Source: an uncultured Selenomonadales bacterium (GTDB lineage Bacteria; Bacillota; Negativicutes; Selenomonadales; Selenomonadaceae). From it: a stretch of DNA of 7,452 bases. How positions within the stretch are numbered: the stretch's first letter is position 1; every line of letters starts with the position of its first letter. The stretch is from contig CAMNPA010000054.1 of NCBI GenBank assembly GCA_946547205.1, forward strand, positions 1 to 7,452, given 5' to 3'. Under the pieces are notes generated by a model, which made no database searches, was not told the origin of the DNA, and saw only the letters and a list, made by a program, of their open reading frames with translations. A program made the translations under genes and the position numbers. Shown one piece after another: positions 1-7,300 of the stretch.

Positions 1-362
1 TCGATGAGCTGATGAGCTTCCTTCTGAATAATCATGCGGTCTTCGTCGGTGTTTGAATCGTTGGCGGCGTTGATTGCTTTTTCCTTGAGAGCGCGAAGAA
101 GTTCTACAGTGTTGTCGACGGCACCGCCGGCAGTCTTCATGAGCGCAGAGTCGTTTTGAGTGTTTTGATTCGCCTGGTCAAGAGCACGAATTCTGACGCG
201 CATACGTTCGCTGATTGCATAGCCGGACGCGTCGTCTTGAGCACTGGTGATTTTCATGCCGCTTGACGTTCTCGACAAGCTTTTGCTCTGCGCTTTGGAG
301 TTCTTTTCGAGCGTGTTGACGGTGCGAACCGCGCCCAAGTTGTTTTTAACTACCATAGCCAT
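1..362 (-). CDS. fliC: Flagellin, N-terminal part (truncated by window edge)
   Basis: The reverse strand encodes the first 120 residues of a flagellin, the filament subunit exported through the flagellar type III apparatus. The N-terminus reads MAMVVKNNLGAVRTVNTL, followed by SSGMKITSAQDDASGYAISE (residues 33-52), the hallmark flagellin D0/D1 stretch, then RIRALDQANQNTQND and an LKEKAINAANDSNTDEDR helix at about residues 92-109. The middle and C-terminal D0 helix lie outside the window. ATG at 362 is chosen because AAGGAGG (371-377) lies 8 nt upstream; a second in-frame ATG at 356 would be 14 nt from it. The MAMVVKNN start resembles Negativicutes flagellins, from family memory. The gene is transcribed divergently from rph. 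Identification is very secure; the symbol could equally be hag. Confidence 0.96.
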   Translation of the reverse strand, partial: MAMVVKNNLGAVRTVNTLEKNSKAQSKSLSRTSSGMKITSAQDDASGYAISERMRVRIRALDQANQNTQNDSALMKTAGGAVDNTVELLRALKEKAINAANDSNTDEDRMIIQKEAHQLI

Positions 363-370
363 GGTCAATT

Positions 371-377
371 CCTCCTT
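371..377 (-). promoter_or_regulatory. Shine-Dalgarno site of the flagellin gene
   Basis: AAGGAGG on the minus strand, 8 nt before the ATG at 362. It is a near-perfect ribosome binding site and decides the start over the ATG at 356. It also contains two of the five closely spaced GGA triplets of the leader. Confidence 0.9.
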
Positions 378-510
378 GATGTGTCCCGAAAAAATCCCGG
401 CGGACATTCCTATTGCCGCCAACAAACGAGCCGATTTGCTGCCCCGACCGTCGCCGAGACTTCGCCTCGCACGCGTGATGAGTTCGTGGGAACAGAACTC
501 GCAATTATCT
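378..510 (-). promoter_or_regulatory. Long flagellin mRNA leader with clustered GGA motifs
   Basis: If the promoter at 517-545 is used, the transcript starts near 510 and has a leader of about 150 nt with no gene in it. Its last 50 nt carry GGA at 408-410, 395-397 and 384-386, and twice more within the SD (370-375), all on the minus strand. TGTCC (402-406) can pair with GGACA (382-386), placing the GGA at 395-397 in the loop. GGA motifs in loops and over the SD are how CsrA binds the hag leader in Bacillus subtilis. Applying that here is inference. Confidence 0.35.
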
Positions 511-516
511 GCGGAA

Positions 517-545
517 ATTTTAGCAAAAAGTTTTAGCAGCGTCAA
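517..545 (-). promoter_or_regulatory. Candidate sigma-A-type promoter of the flagellin gene
   Basis: On the minus strand, TTGACG (540-545) and TAAAAT (517-522) are separated by exactly 17 nt, and the -10 box is preceded by TGC, an extended -10. This is five of six matches in each box. A sigma-28-like -10 box, GCAGATAA (505-512, one mismatch to GCCGATAA), lies just downstream, but the nearest TAAA is 19 nt away instead of the usual 15. The sigma-A reading therefore fits better, although flagellin genes are usually sigma-28 dependent. Confidence 0.55.
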
Positions 546-597
546 TCAAAATGTGCTTTAATATTACGTCGTCCGGCGATAAAATTTTCTTAAAGCG

Positions 598-626
598 TTG
601 CGGCTGAAAAGTTTTTTGTGTAAAAT
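598..626 (+). promoter_or_regulatory. Weak candidate promoter of rph
   Basis: TAAAAT (621-626) is a fair -10 box. TTGCGG (598-603), 17 nt upstream, matches the -35 consensus only at TTG. Another TAAAAT at 580-585 has an even poorer -35. The direction is right for the rph cluster, and this is the only gene-free stretch upstream of it. Confidence 0.3.
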
Positions 627-661
627 GTATCAGCTATTAATGACGGCAGGAAGGTGAGAGC

Positions 662-1405
662 TTGAGATTGGACAGGCGGCAGGCGAACGAGTTGCGCGAA
701 ATTTTTTTGCGGCGGCGTGTGCAAAAATTTCCGGCAGGCTCGGCACTGATCGAAGTCGGAGATACAAAAGTTCTCTGCGCGGCGACGATTGAAGATCGAG
801 TTCCGTATTTTTTGAAAGGCACGGGCACAGGTTGGCTCACTGCGGAATATTCAATGTTGCCCGGCGCGTCGGCAGAACGTGTGATTCGCGACAGTCGTTC
901 AATCAAAGCAAACGGTCGGGCAATGGAAATTCAGCGGCTGATTGCTCGTTCATTACGCGCAGTGACTGATTTGACGGCGATTGGCGAACGAACGATAACG
1001 ATTGACTGCGATGTTATTCAAGCTGACGGCGGCACGCGCACGGCGTCGATAACCGGAGCATTTGTCGCGCTGGTCGAGGCTTGCGAAACGATTTACAAAG
1101 TCGGCGGCACTTTCCCTGTCACGGATTTTGTCGCGGCAATTTCGGCGGGCATCACTTCAGACGGCGAAAATATTTTGGATTTGAATTACGCGGAAGATTC
1201 GGCGGCATTTGCTGATTGCAACGTCGTGATGACCGGCGCGGGCGAACTCGTCGAAGTTCAAATCACTGCCGAAAAAAAATCTTTCACTCGTGCGCAACTC
1301 AATGACCTGCTGAATTTGGCGGAAGTCGGCATCGCGGAGCTGTTTGATTTGCAGAAAGACGCTCTCGGCAGAAATTTGGTTTGGCGCGTCGGCAGAGTAG
1401 GTTGA
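662..1405 (+). CDS. rph: Ribonuclease PH
   Basis: RNase PH is a phosphate-dependent 3'-5' exoribonuclease that trims tRNA 3' ends; it forms a hexameric ring in the cytoplasm. The 247-residue product has the usual family length and aligns throughout: MRLDRRQANELR at the N-terminus, EDRVPYFLKGTGTGWLTAEY (44-63), GRAMEIQRLIARSLRAV (85-101), IDCDVIQADGGTRTASITGAF (from 114) and DLNYAEDSAAFADCNVVMTG (173-192). Arg86 and Thr125-Arg126 match the phosphate-binding residues, and Asp179 and Asp185 the probable metal ligands. The start is TTG at 662, supported by AAGGTGA (651-657) and by the family's MR-D-R(G)RQ beginning. It is the first gene of rph-rdgB-yfcE, the order of Bacillus rph-ysnA-ysnB. One oddity is VEVQITAEKKSF (197-208), where most family members have a Gly after Gln. 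Identification is very secure. Confidence 0.97.
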   Translation: MRLDRRQANELREIFLRRRVQKFPAGSALIEVGDTKVLCAATIEDRVPYFLKGTGTGWLTAEYSMLPGASAERVIRDSRSIKANGRAMEIQRLIARSLRAVTDLTAIGERTITIDCDVIQADGGTRTASITGAFVALVEACETIYKVGGTFPVTDFVAAISAGITSDGENILDLNYAEDSAAFADCNVVMTGAGELVEVQITAEKKSFTRAQLNDLLNLAEVGIAELFDLQKDALGRNLVWRVGRVG

Positions 1406-1446
1406 AATTTTAACACCATTCAAAGCTTTTGAAACGATTAACGGAC

Positions 1447-1453
1447 AGGAGGA
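1447..1453 (+). promoter_or_regulatory. Shine-Dalgarno site deciding the rdgB start
   Basis: AGGAGGA ends 6 nt before ATG 1460. A TTG at 1454, in frame and two codons earlier, directly abuts this site and cannot use it. Confidence 0.85.
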
Positions 1454-1459
1454 TTGAAC

Positions 1460-2053
1460 ATGAAAAAAATTTTGCTCGCGTCGAAGAATTCGGATAAAGT
1501 CAAGGAGATTCGCCTTATCCTCAAAAATCTGCCGCTCGAAATTTTATCGCTCGCCGAATTTGACGCAATGCCCGACGCTGTGGAAGACGGCGCGACGTTT
1601 GAAGAAAATGCACTCATCAAAGCGCGATTCTTTTCCGAACGCACGAAACTTGCCGCACTCGCCGACGATTCGGGATTGGAAGTTGACGCGCTCAACGGTC
1701 TGCCCGGCGTTCACTCTGCACGATTCGCAGGTTATCACGCCGACGACATCACCAACAATCAAAAACTTCTTGACGAGCTGAAAAAAATCGGCGTCACTGA
1801 ATCTGCGGCGGCTTATCGTTGCGCAATGGCTTTTATCGACACGGACGGCACCGAATTTATCACGCGCGGCAAAATCGGCGGCACGATTAAAACCGTTGCA
1901 AAGGGCAGCGGCGGTTTCGGCTACGACCCGTATTTTTACATTGACGCGCAAAGGACAATGGCTCAACTTCCCGTCGACGAGAAAAACCTAATCAGTCATC
2001 GCGGCAAGGCTCTGCGCGCAATGGCTTTGAAACTTCAAGAGCGTTTTACATAA
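1460..2053 (+). CDS. rdgB: XTP/dITP pyrophosphatase (house-cleaning NTPase, RdgB/HAM1 family)
   Basis: This enzyme hydrolyses non-canonical purine triphosphates (dITP, XTP, ITP) to the monophosphate and pyrophosphate, keeping deaminated bases out of DNA and RNA. The 197-residue product has the normal family length. Visible motifs are ASKNSDKVKEI at 7-17 (the substrate-binding S/T-x-N-x-x-K signature), FEENALIKA (47-55), LADDSGLEVDALNGLPGVHS (67-86) with the likely catalytic Asp70, GGFGYDPYF (151-159) and SHRGKALRAM (179-188). ATG 1460 is preferred over the in-frame TTG 1454 because of the SD position. It lies 54 nt after rph with no terminator; an AT-rich inverted repeat TTCAAA/TTTGAA (1419-1433) sits in the gap but has no T-run. 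Very secure. Confidence 0.96.
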   Translation: MKKILLASKNSDKVKEIRLILKNLPLEILSLAEFDAMPDAVEDGATFEENALIKARFFSERTKLAALADDSGLEVDALNGLPGVHSARFAGYHADDITNNQKLLDELKKIGVTESAAAYRCAMAFIDTDGTEFITRGKIGGTIKTVAKGSGGFGYDPYFYIDAQRTMAQLPVDEKNLISHRGKALRAMALKLQERFT

Positions 2054-2110
2054 AATTTTTGACTGGGAATTGAAAACAACCGATTCTTACTTCCTCGTCC
2101 CTAGTCCTAT

Positions 2111-2153
2111 ATGAAAGGAGGCAAGTCGCACTCTTCGGAGAGCGGCACCTGAC
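2111..2153 (+). promoter_or_regulatory. SD plus cUUCGg hairpin before the yfcE GTG start
   Basis: A strong SD, AAGGAGG (2115-2121), lies 32 nt before the GTG at 2154, too far for direct use. Between them is a well-formed hairpin: GUCGC (2125-2129) pairs with GCGGC (2142-2146), then an A-A mismatch, then CUC (2131-2133) pairs with GAG (2138-2140) around the very stable tetraloop UUCG (2134-2137). With the hairpin folded, SD and GTG are separated by only 10 unpaired nt. Alternatively AGG (2119-2121) can also pair with CCU (2148-2150) and partly hide the SD. The pairings are seen in the sequence; a role in start-site selection or control is inference. No known riboswitch class is recognised. Confidence 0.55.
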
Positions 2154-2639
2154 GTGAAAATTGGACTAATCAGCGACACTCACGGAAATTGGTCGGCGAT
2201 TGATCAAGCAGTCAGCATCGCGCAAAATATGGATATGTGGCTGCACATGGGCGACTGCACGCCCGACGCTGAATATTTGCAATCATTGCTTGACGTTCCT
2301 GTTTATGGCGTTGCCGGCAACTGCGATTGGCCAACCGGAAAAATTTGCTACGAACGAATCATCGACGCCGAAGACCACAAAATTTTTATCACTCACGGAC
2401 ACAATTACGACGTGCGCTACACACAGGAATACATCATGGAGGCGGCTGAATCGCAGAACGCCGACATTGCGGTTTACGGGCACACGCACATTGTTGAATA
2501 TCTCATGGGACCGCCGATTATTTTAAATCCCGGCAGTGCGTCTCGTCCGCGCGACGACACTCGCGGCTCGTTCATGGTAATGGAGCTTGAACGCGGCAAT
2601 GATCCGCGAATTACCGTCGTCCGCATGAAACACCGTTGA
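2154..2639 (+). CDS. yfcE: YfcE/YsnB-type metallophosphoesterase
   Basis: A 161-residue calcineurin-like phosphoesterase of the small YfcE/MJ0936 group: dimetal enzymes that hydrolyse phosphodiester model substrates in vitro and whose natural substrate is uncertain. All metal-ligand motifs are present in order: D8-x-H10 in ISDTHGN, G33-D34 in LHMGDC, G55-N56-C57-D58, H81-G82-H83 and G109-H110-T111-H112. NPGSASRPR (125-133) is also typical. No signal peptide is seen, so it is cytoplasmic. GTG 2154 is chosen because MKIGLISDTHGN is the canonical N-terminus and TGA at 2150-2152 closes one of the other frames just before it; there is no good SD within 10 nt. Third gene of the cluster, as ysnB in Bacillus. 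The family call is firm; the symbol is by similarity of class. Confidence 0.92.
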   Translation: MKIGLISDTHGNWSAIDQAVSIAQNMDMWLHMGDCTPDAEYLQSLLDVPVYGVAGNCDWPTGKICYERIIDAEDHKIFITHGHNYDVRYTQEYIMEAAESQNADIAVYGHTHIVEYLMGPPIILNPGSASRPRDDTRGSFMVMELERGNDPRITVVRMKHR

Positions 2640-2663
2640 CAATTCAGTTTGAAGTATGAATTT

Positions 2664-2703
2664 CAATCTCGCAATCTTGTAATCTTGCAATCTCGCAATC
2701 TTG
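2664..2703 (+). repeat. Five tandem octamers (consensus CAATCTYG)
   Basis: Five head-to-tail 8-bp units: CAATCTCG, CAATCTTG, TAATCTTG, CAATCTCG, CAATCTTG. They fill the gap between yfcE and the MATE gene and end only 7 nt before its GGGGGA SD-like stretch. Units differ only by C/T transitions. The 8-bp period makes it a candidate variable-number repeat or one member of a dispersed short tandem repeat family; its genomic distribution cannot be seen here. Confidence 0.9.
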
Positions 2704-2722
2704 GAGTTTGGGGGATTTTTTT

Positions 2723-4069
2723 TTGAACGCAAGAGATATAGACATGTTGCGCGGCTCGTTGTGGGACAAGATAATTTTGTTCGCGCTGCCACTGGCATTG
2801 ACGGGCGTAATGCAACAACTTTTGAACGCGGCGGACGTTGTGACGCTCGGCAAATTCGTCGGCAAAAATGCAATGGCGGCTGTCGGCAACAATATATCAA
2901 TGGTCGGGCTAATCGTGAGCTTGCTTATGGGCTTGAGTCTCGGCGCGAACGTCGTCATCGCACAAAGCATCGGCGCAAAAAAATTTGACCGTGCACAAGC
3001 GGCAGTCAGCACAGCGTTCAGTTTGTCAATCGCGGCGGGAATTTTTTTCTGCGTCGTCGGAGAAATTTTGGTCGCGCCGATTTTTTATCTGCTTGAAGTG
3101 CCGGAACTCGTCGTCGATATGGCGGAATCTTATCTGCGAATTTTTTTGCTCGGCTTACCGGCAATGAGCTTGTACAATTTCGAGGCGGCAATCTTCCGCA
3201 GCAAGGGCGACACGCGAACTCCGTTAATCGCATTGGCGGCGGCAAGCGGCGTAAACATCGTGCTCAACCTGCTGTTCGTCCTGCAATTCGATCTGGGAAT
3301 TTCGGGCGTTGCAGTCGCTACAGTCATTGCCAACATCGTCAGCGCAATAATTTTATTCCGCGCACTGCTCAATTCGGAAGGCGTCATCAAACTCAACCTT
3401 AACGCGCTGATTGTCGATCGCGAAGAATTATTCGAGATTGTGCGAATCGGACTGCCCGCAGGCGTTCAAGGAATGGTTTTTTCGCTGTCAAACCTTTTGA
3501 TTCAAGCTGCGATAAATTCACTCGGTGCGGATGCAATGGCGGCATCGGCGGCGGCGTTCACGATTGAGATAAATGTTTTCTGCGTTGTCAACGGCTTCGG
3601 ACAGGCGGCAACGACTTTTGTCGGACAGAATTACGGCGCGGGAAATTTTCAACGTTGCAAGCGAGTTACGTGGGTATCAATGGGCTTGAGCGCGATTTTC
3701 ATGCAGACGTTGTGCTTTGTGATTTTATTTTTCGCCGAAGAAGTTTTGAGCCTCTTCAACAGCGACCCGGAAGTAATTCGGCTCGGAGTGATTCGGTTGT
3801 GGTACATCGTCGCGCCCGAACTCGTCAACGTTTTAATGGAAGGTTTATCGGGCTCACTGCGCGGCTACGGAATTTCATTAACGCCCGCCGTGATAACGTT
3901 GATTTGCGTTTGCGGTGTTCGCGTGACGTGGGTATTCACAGCCTTTGCAAAAATTCCGACTTACGCGACGTTGATGGCGGTCTATCCAATCAGCTGGTTC
4001 ATCACGACGATTGTACTCGTTGCGGCTTACAACTATCACATGAAACGCCTCAAGCCCGCACGAAAATAA
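2723..4069 (+). CDS. MATE-family multidrug/toxin efflux transporter
   Basis: A 448-residue polytopic inner-membrane protein of the MATE family, which exports drugs and toxic organic cations in exchange for Na+ or H+. It shows the family's two-fold architecture: the N-terminal half begins RDIDMLRGSLWDKIILFALP and carries IAQSIGAKKFDRAQ (79-92); the C-terminal half carries the equivalent VGQNYGAGNFQRCKR (from 300). About twelve hydrophobic segments are visible, and the length is normal. The substrate cannot be predicted. The start is uncertain. TTG 2723 is favoured because GGGGGA (2709-2714) lies 8 nt upstream and the protein then begins MNARDIDML, as in relatives; ATG 2744 and TTG 2708 are alternatives. 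Its 3' end is duplicated just downstream. No promoter of its own is evident, so read-through from yfcE is possible. Confidence 0.9.
   Translation: MNARDIDMLRGSLWDKIILFALPLALTGVMQQLLNAADVVTLGKFVGKNAMAAVGNNISMVGLIVSLLMGLSLGANVVIAQSIGAKKFDRAQAAVSTAFSLSIAAGIFFCVVGEILVAPIFYLLEVPELVVDMAESYLRIFLLGLPAMSLYNFEAAIFRSKGDTRTPLIALAAASGVNIVLNLLFVLQFDLGISGVAVATVIANIVSAIILFRALLNSEGVIKLNLNALIVDREELFEIVRIGLPAGVQGMVFSLSNLLIQAAINSLGADAMAASAAAFTIEINVFCVVNGFGQAATTFVGQNYGAGNFQRCKRVTWVSMGLSAIFMQTLCFVILFFAEEVLSLFNSDPEVIRLGVIRLWYIVAPELVNVLMEGLSGSLRGYGISLTPAVITLICVCGVRVTWVFTAFAKIPTYATLMAVYPISWFITTIVLVAAYNYHMKRLKPARK
3952..4069 (+). repeat. Copy 1 of duplicated MATE 3' end
   Basis: The last 117 bases of the MATE gene (3953-4069) recur at 4102-4218, an exact offset of 149 bp, with 7 mismatches and no gap. 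The mismatches fall in three codons: GCG 3977-3979 becomes ATA, TGG 3995-3997 becomes CGG, and AAA 4064-4066 becomes GCT. Weaker, gapped similarity continues upstream to about 3902 (ATTTGCGT, TATTC and CAGCCTTTG are shared). Confidence 0.95.
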
Positions 4070-4218
4070 TTTGCGTGTGTGTTATTCGTCAGCCTTTGAT
4101 AATTCCGACTTACGCGACGTTGATGATAGTCTATCCAATCAGCCGGTTCATCACGACGATTGTACTCGTTGCGGCTTACAACTATCACATGAAACGCCTC
4201 AAGCCCGCACGAGCTTAA
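4070..4218 (+). pseudogene. Second copy of MATE C-terminus (gene stump)
   Basis: Read in the frame ending at TAA 4216-4218, this stretch encodes ICVCVIRQPL, then a 39-residue tail IPTYATLMIVYPISRF...LKPARA that matches the true MATE C-terminus except for Ala to Ile, Trp to Arg and the final Lys to Ala. The offset of 149 puts it in a different frame from the intact gene. There is no SD or plausible start, so it should not be translated on its own. The region before the well-matched part has lost about 16 bases relative to copy 1. It is best read as the remnant of a tandem MATE paralogue lost by recombination, or as a decayed tandem duplication. Confidence 0.8.
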
Positions 4219-4244
4219 ACGTTGATTAGAACAGCCGCGCAGTA

Positions 4245-4273
4245 TTGAAAAAACGCCGTTGCCTTGATATAAT
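4245..4273 (+). promoter_or_regulatory. Strong sigma-A promoter of the Tad-like gene
   Basis: TTGAAA (4245-4250) and a perfect TATAAT (4268-4273) are separated by exactly 17 nt, predicting transcription from about 4280 and a leader of about 30 nt. It lies between the MATE stump and the Tad-like gene. Its position argues against an in-frame TTG start at 4245, which would lie inside the -35 box. Confidence 0.85.
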
Positions 4274-4310
4274 TCTGAAAAATATTGTCGGAGAAGGGAG
4301 CGAGTCAATC

Positions 4311-7300
4311 ATGAGTATCAGAAAATTTTTCCGCTCAATATTTAATTCTGCACTTCAGCGCGGTCAAGTGATGGTCTTGTATGCTTTGCTTATTCCGCTC
4401 CTATTCCTGTTCGTCGGCGTCGGCATGGATTTAGGTTGGTACTATCTCAACGTGTCACGTCTCCAAAATGCGGCGGACGCGGCGGCTTTGGCGGGCGCAT
4501 CTGCTCTGGTCAAGGAAGAAGATTTCAATAATTATTTGGTTATCGCTCTTGCTCCAAACAAATTGCCCGCTGACTTTGACGACTACGCAGACGTTTTCAA
4601 AAATACTTTCGACGCAAGTACAATCGCCAACGGCAAACTAAGCAACTATCACAAAATAGACGACATTAAAGAGACGCTCAAAAAAGGTCGTGACAGTGCT
4701 GAAGAATACACACGAAAAAATTTGGAAGACACTGCGGAAGTAAAAGCTTCTGATGACAATACGAGCACCTTGAGCGCGACGGACTATTGGAGTATTTCAA
4801 AAAAAGATGTCGACAAAAAAGTCAGCGGAACAATCGAACTCAAATATAAAATCGTTGACGGCAAAAACGACGTTTACGGTCCGTTATATTATGTGGTGTC
4901 ATTGCGCGAAAAAATTCGTCATTTCTTTTTGCCCGGTTGGTTTGACGACATGAATGCTCCCGTTAAGGCGGTTGTGCTTTTGAAACCGCATTACAAAGGC
5001 TTGATAGACCCTATGGAACAGTTGGAACGTACAAAGGTTATCGACAACTGGGAATATACAAAAGAATATAAAGACCCTGCAACGGGATTGTCCGTTTCGG
5101 GCGGCAAATGGAATCACTATCAAGCAGGTATTAGAAGTAATAGTAATTATGGAATAAGGTACACAAGCGGCAATGCTTATCGAAATGAAAGCGTAATTGT
5201 CAAGACAAGCAGAAAGACATCAGGCAAGAACGTCATCACGAGCGCGGACGGCAGCAGCGGCGAAGCAACCGATGCAAACGGCGGCAAATGGTATTCGTCA
5301 GACGAAGTGGATTCGATAAACATTGACTTTCGTGCCGAAGTTAAAGGAAAATTTTCGTCGGATTGGGATCTCGGATATGACTTCCCTGAAACAGGACATT
5401 CATATCAGTTTACGGAAAACAGCTGGTCTGCCACAAACGGTGCGGATAAAAGAATCCTTTTCAATGCCGAATTTGACGAGGCATTTCCGACACGCGACAC
5501 CTCAAAACAAGCCGATCCTCTCTGGGTAAGAATTGAGAGCGACCCGATTAAAAATCCTTATACGGGCGCGGGAGTCAGCAACTTTAATTCCGTGCGCCAA
5601 ATCACTCTCAACTTCAATACCGACAACACTCAAGTTGATGATAAAGACAATCCGCATTATTACATTAATCGCCCGTATGTTGTTTTCTACACCGGCCCCG
5701 AAAACATAGACTATACCACGGACGCAAACGGCGTGCTGATTCGTCACTCGCAACCCGTCGTCATCAACTTGAACGACAATTTGAACGCGATTATCTACAT
5801 GCCCGAAAGTCCCGTCATCATAAACGGCAACAACAAAAAATTTAAAGGCTTCGTTATCGCCAAATGTTTTCTGCAGACCGTGACAAGCGAAGAAATGACG
5901 AATAACAGCAAATTCTATTTATACGACGGCTTCAACACTCCGACGCTCTTTCGCGGCAACTATGTCGAAGGTACCGACGGCAACAGTAATACGGTTTACT
6001 TCAAGCCCGATGACTTGCTTGACAGAAATGAGATTGATCCGAATTACTTGGCAGAAGACACCACAATAACTGAAGACGGTTCCGGCAACGTCGTTGTCCG
6101 TGAAAAGCTCAAGGTCAACAACTACATTCTGCTGAATTATACCAAAGCCGACCATGACACATACGCCGTGACGGAAGACGGCAAACTTAACGAAAACAAA
6201 ACTTTCGCGGCATACGTCAACGCCACCTACAAGGAAAAATATAAAACCGTCAGCGGGCTCAGCGATTCGCAAATTACGGCGGTCTCTTTCCCCGACGAAA
6301 ACTATAACGAAACGACGGCTACCTACTACGTTGACAGCAGATACGTTTCTTCCAACAAAGAGAACGACAACTATGTCAAGGTACTTGTCAACGGTTCGAC
6401 AATGTATGCCGACAAAAAAAAGTTGCCGTATGTCAAAGTCAGGTTCAATGCTAATTATTTTTACGTTTGTGTTTCCGACCTTCAGCTTCTCAAGGATAGC
6501 AACGGCAATAAAAACGGTAACAAGGGCGTCCGTATGGTTGACGCTACTGACGGAGACAAGGATATTTATGTGAATCCCACCAGCATTGATCAGTACGGCG
6601 ACAGCTGGAAAATCGACAGGGCTTATTGGGATACGCAAGGCAACTGGAAGAATTGGCAAAAAGATAAGGTTGAATTCTCGGCAGATGGGACTTACTTCAT
6701 GCTCAAATCGGAAATAGCCGCATTGACGACAGACCCGCAAGTTATTGACACGTATCGAAAAATCACCTATACCGACGGAGACGAGGAAAAAGTCAAATAC
6801 GCCAAAGCAGGCGAAAAACTCTATTACACGAAAGTTTATAACAACGAGAAAAATCATGACAATTACATCATCGTCGACGAAAACGGCAACATGTTGACAA
6901 AATCCATCACTGTGCCCGAAGTTTTGACTGCCACAGACGAAGATTCAAACGTCGCGCTGAAGAGTAAGGCGGAACGTGTTTTCGGTCTGGCGTCCGAAGC
7001 ACCTTTGCGAGATTATTGGAAAACTTACACACGTTATCCCAATGGCACGCCGGAAACCGACAGAGCCGACGAGGTACCGCCGGAATTGCCAGGTGATAAA
7101 AAACCGAATATCGTTGACGGCAAATACAGAGGAAACAGTGAATATCGTTTGTATGAAGATTATCGTATTCCTGCATTGGAGCGCGTCTACAAAAGATCAA
7201 CCTTCAATCTCAACGAAGAATCTTACTACAGCTATTTCGACATTGAGGAGTTGTGGCGTGTCAATTACACTTATCTGAATGTGGACGAATTCAATCACAC

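Noticed and set aside
247..561. A 104-codon plus-strand frame across the flagellin start and leader.
   Set aside because: It is antisense to flagellin codons and continues through the flagellin SD and promoter; no SD precedes it.
1419..1433. The inverted repeat TTCAAA-GCT-TTTGAA between rph and rdgB as a terminator.
   Set aside because: The stem is short and AT-rich with no following T-run, and the two genes belong together in related genomes.
2111..2152. A 13-codon upstream ORF (MKGGKSHSSESGT) ending just before the yfcE GTG.
   Set aside because: It has no SD of its own, and its second to fourth codons are themselves the SD. Translational coupling cannot be excluded but has no positive support.
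3902..4218. The near-identical repeat pair could be a template/variable repeat pair of a diversity-generating retroelement.
   Set aside because: The differences are not restricted to adenines of either copy (they include C/T and G/C positions), only seven sites differ, and no reverse transcriptase is present in the window.
3655..4218. A 187-codon plus-strand frame overlapping the MATE gene and ending with the duplicated tail.
   Set aside because: Its first two thirds are the MATE gene in the wrong frame, with an Arg-rich implausible sequence; only the last part is meaningful, as the decayed MATE copy.
4245..4310. In-frame TTG start at 4245 extending the Tad-like protein by 22 residues.
   Set aside because: The TTG is the first half of the -35 box of a near-consensus promoter, has no SD, and would put a charged stretch before a normal Tad N-terminus.
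5919..6857. A 312-codon open frame on the minus strand inside the Tad-like gene.
   Set aside because: It is fully antisense to a well-supported gene, has a low-complexity composition (V, F, I-rich) explained by reading Asn/Asp/Lys codons backwards, and shows no family motif.
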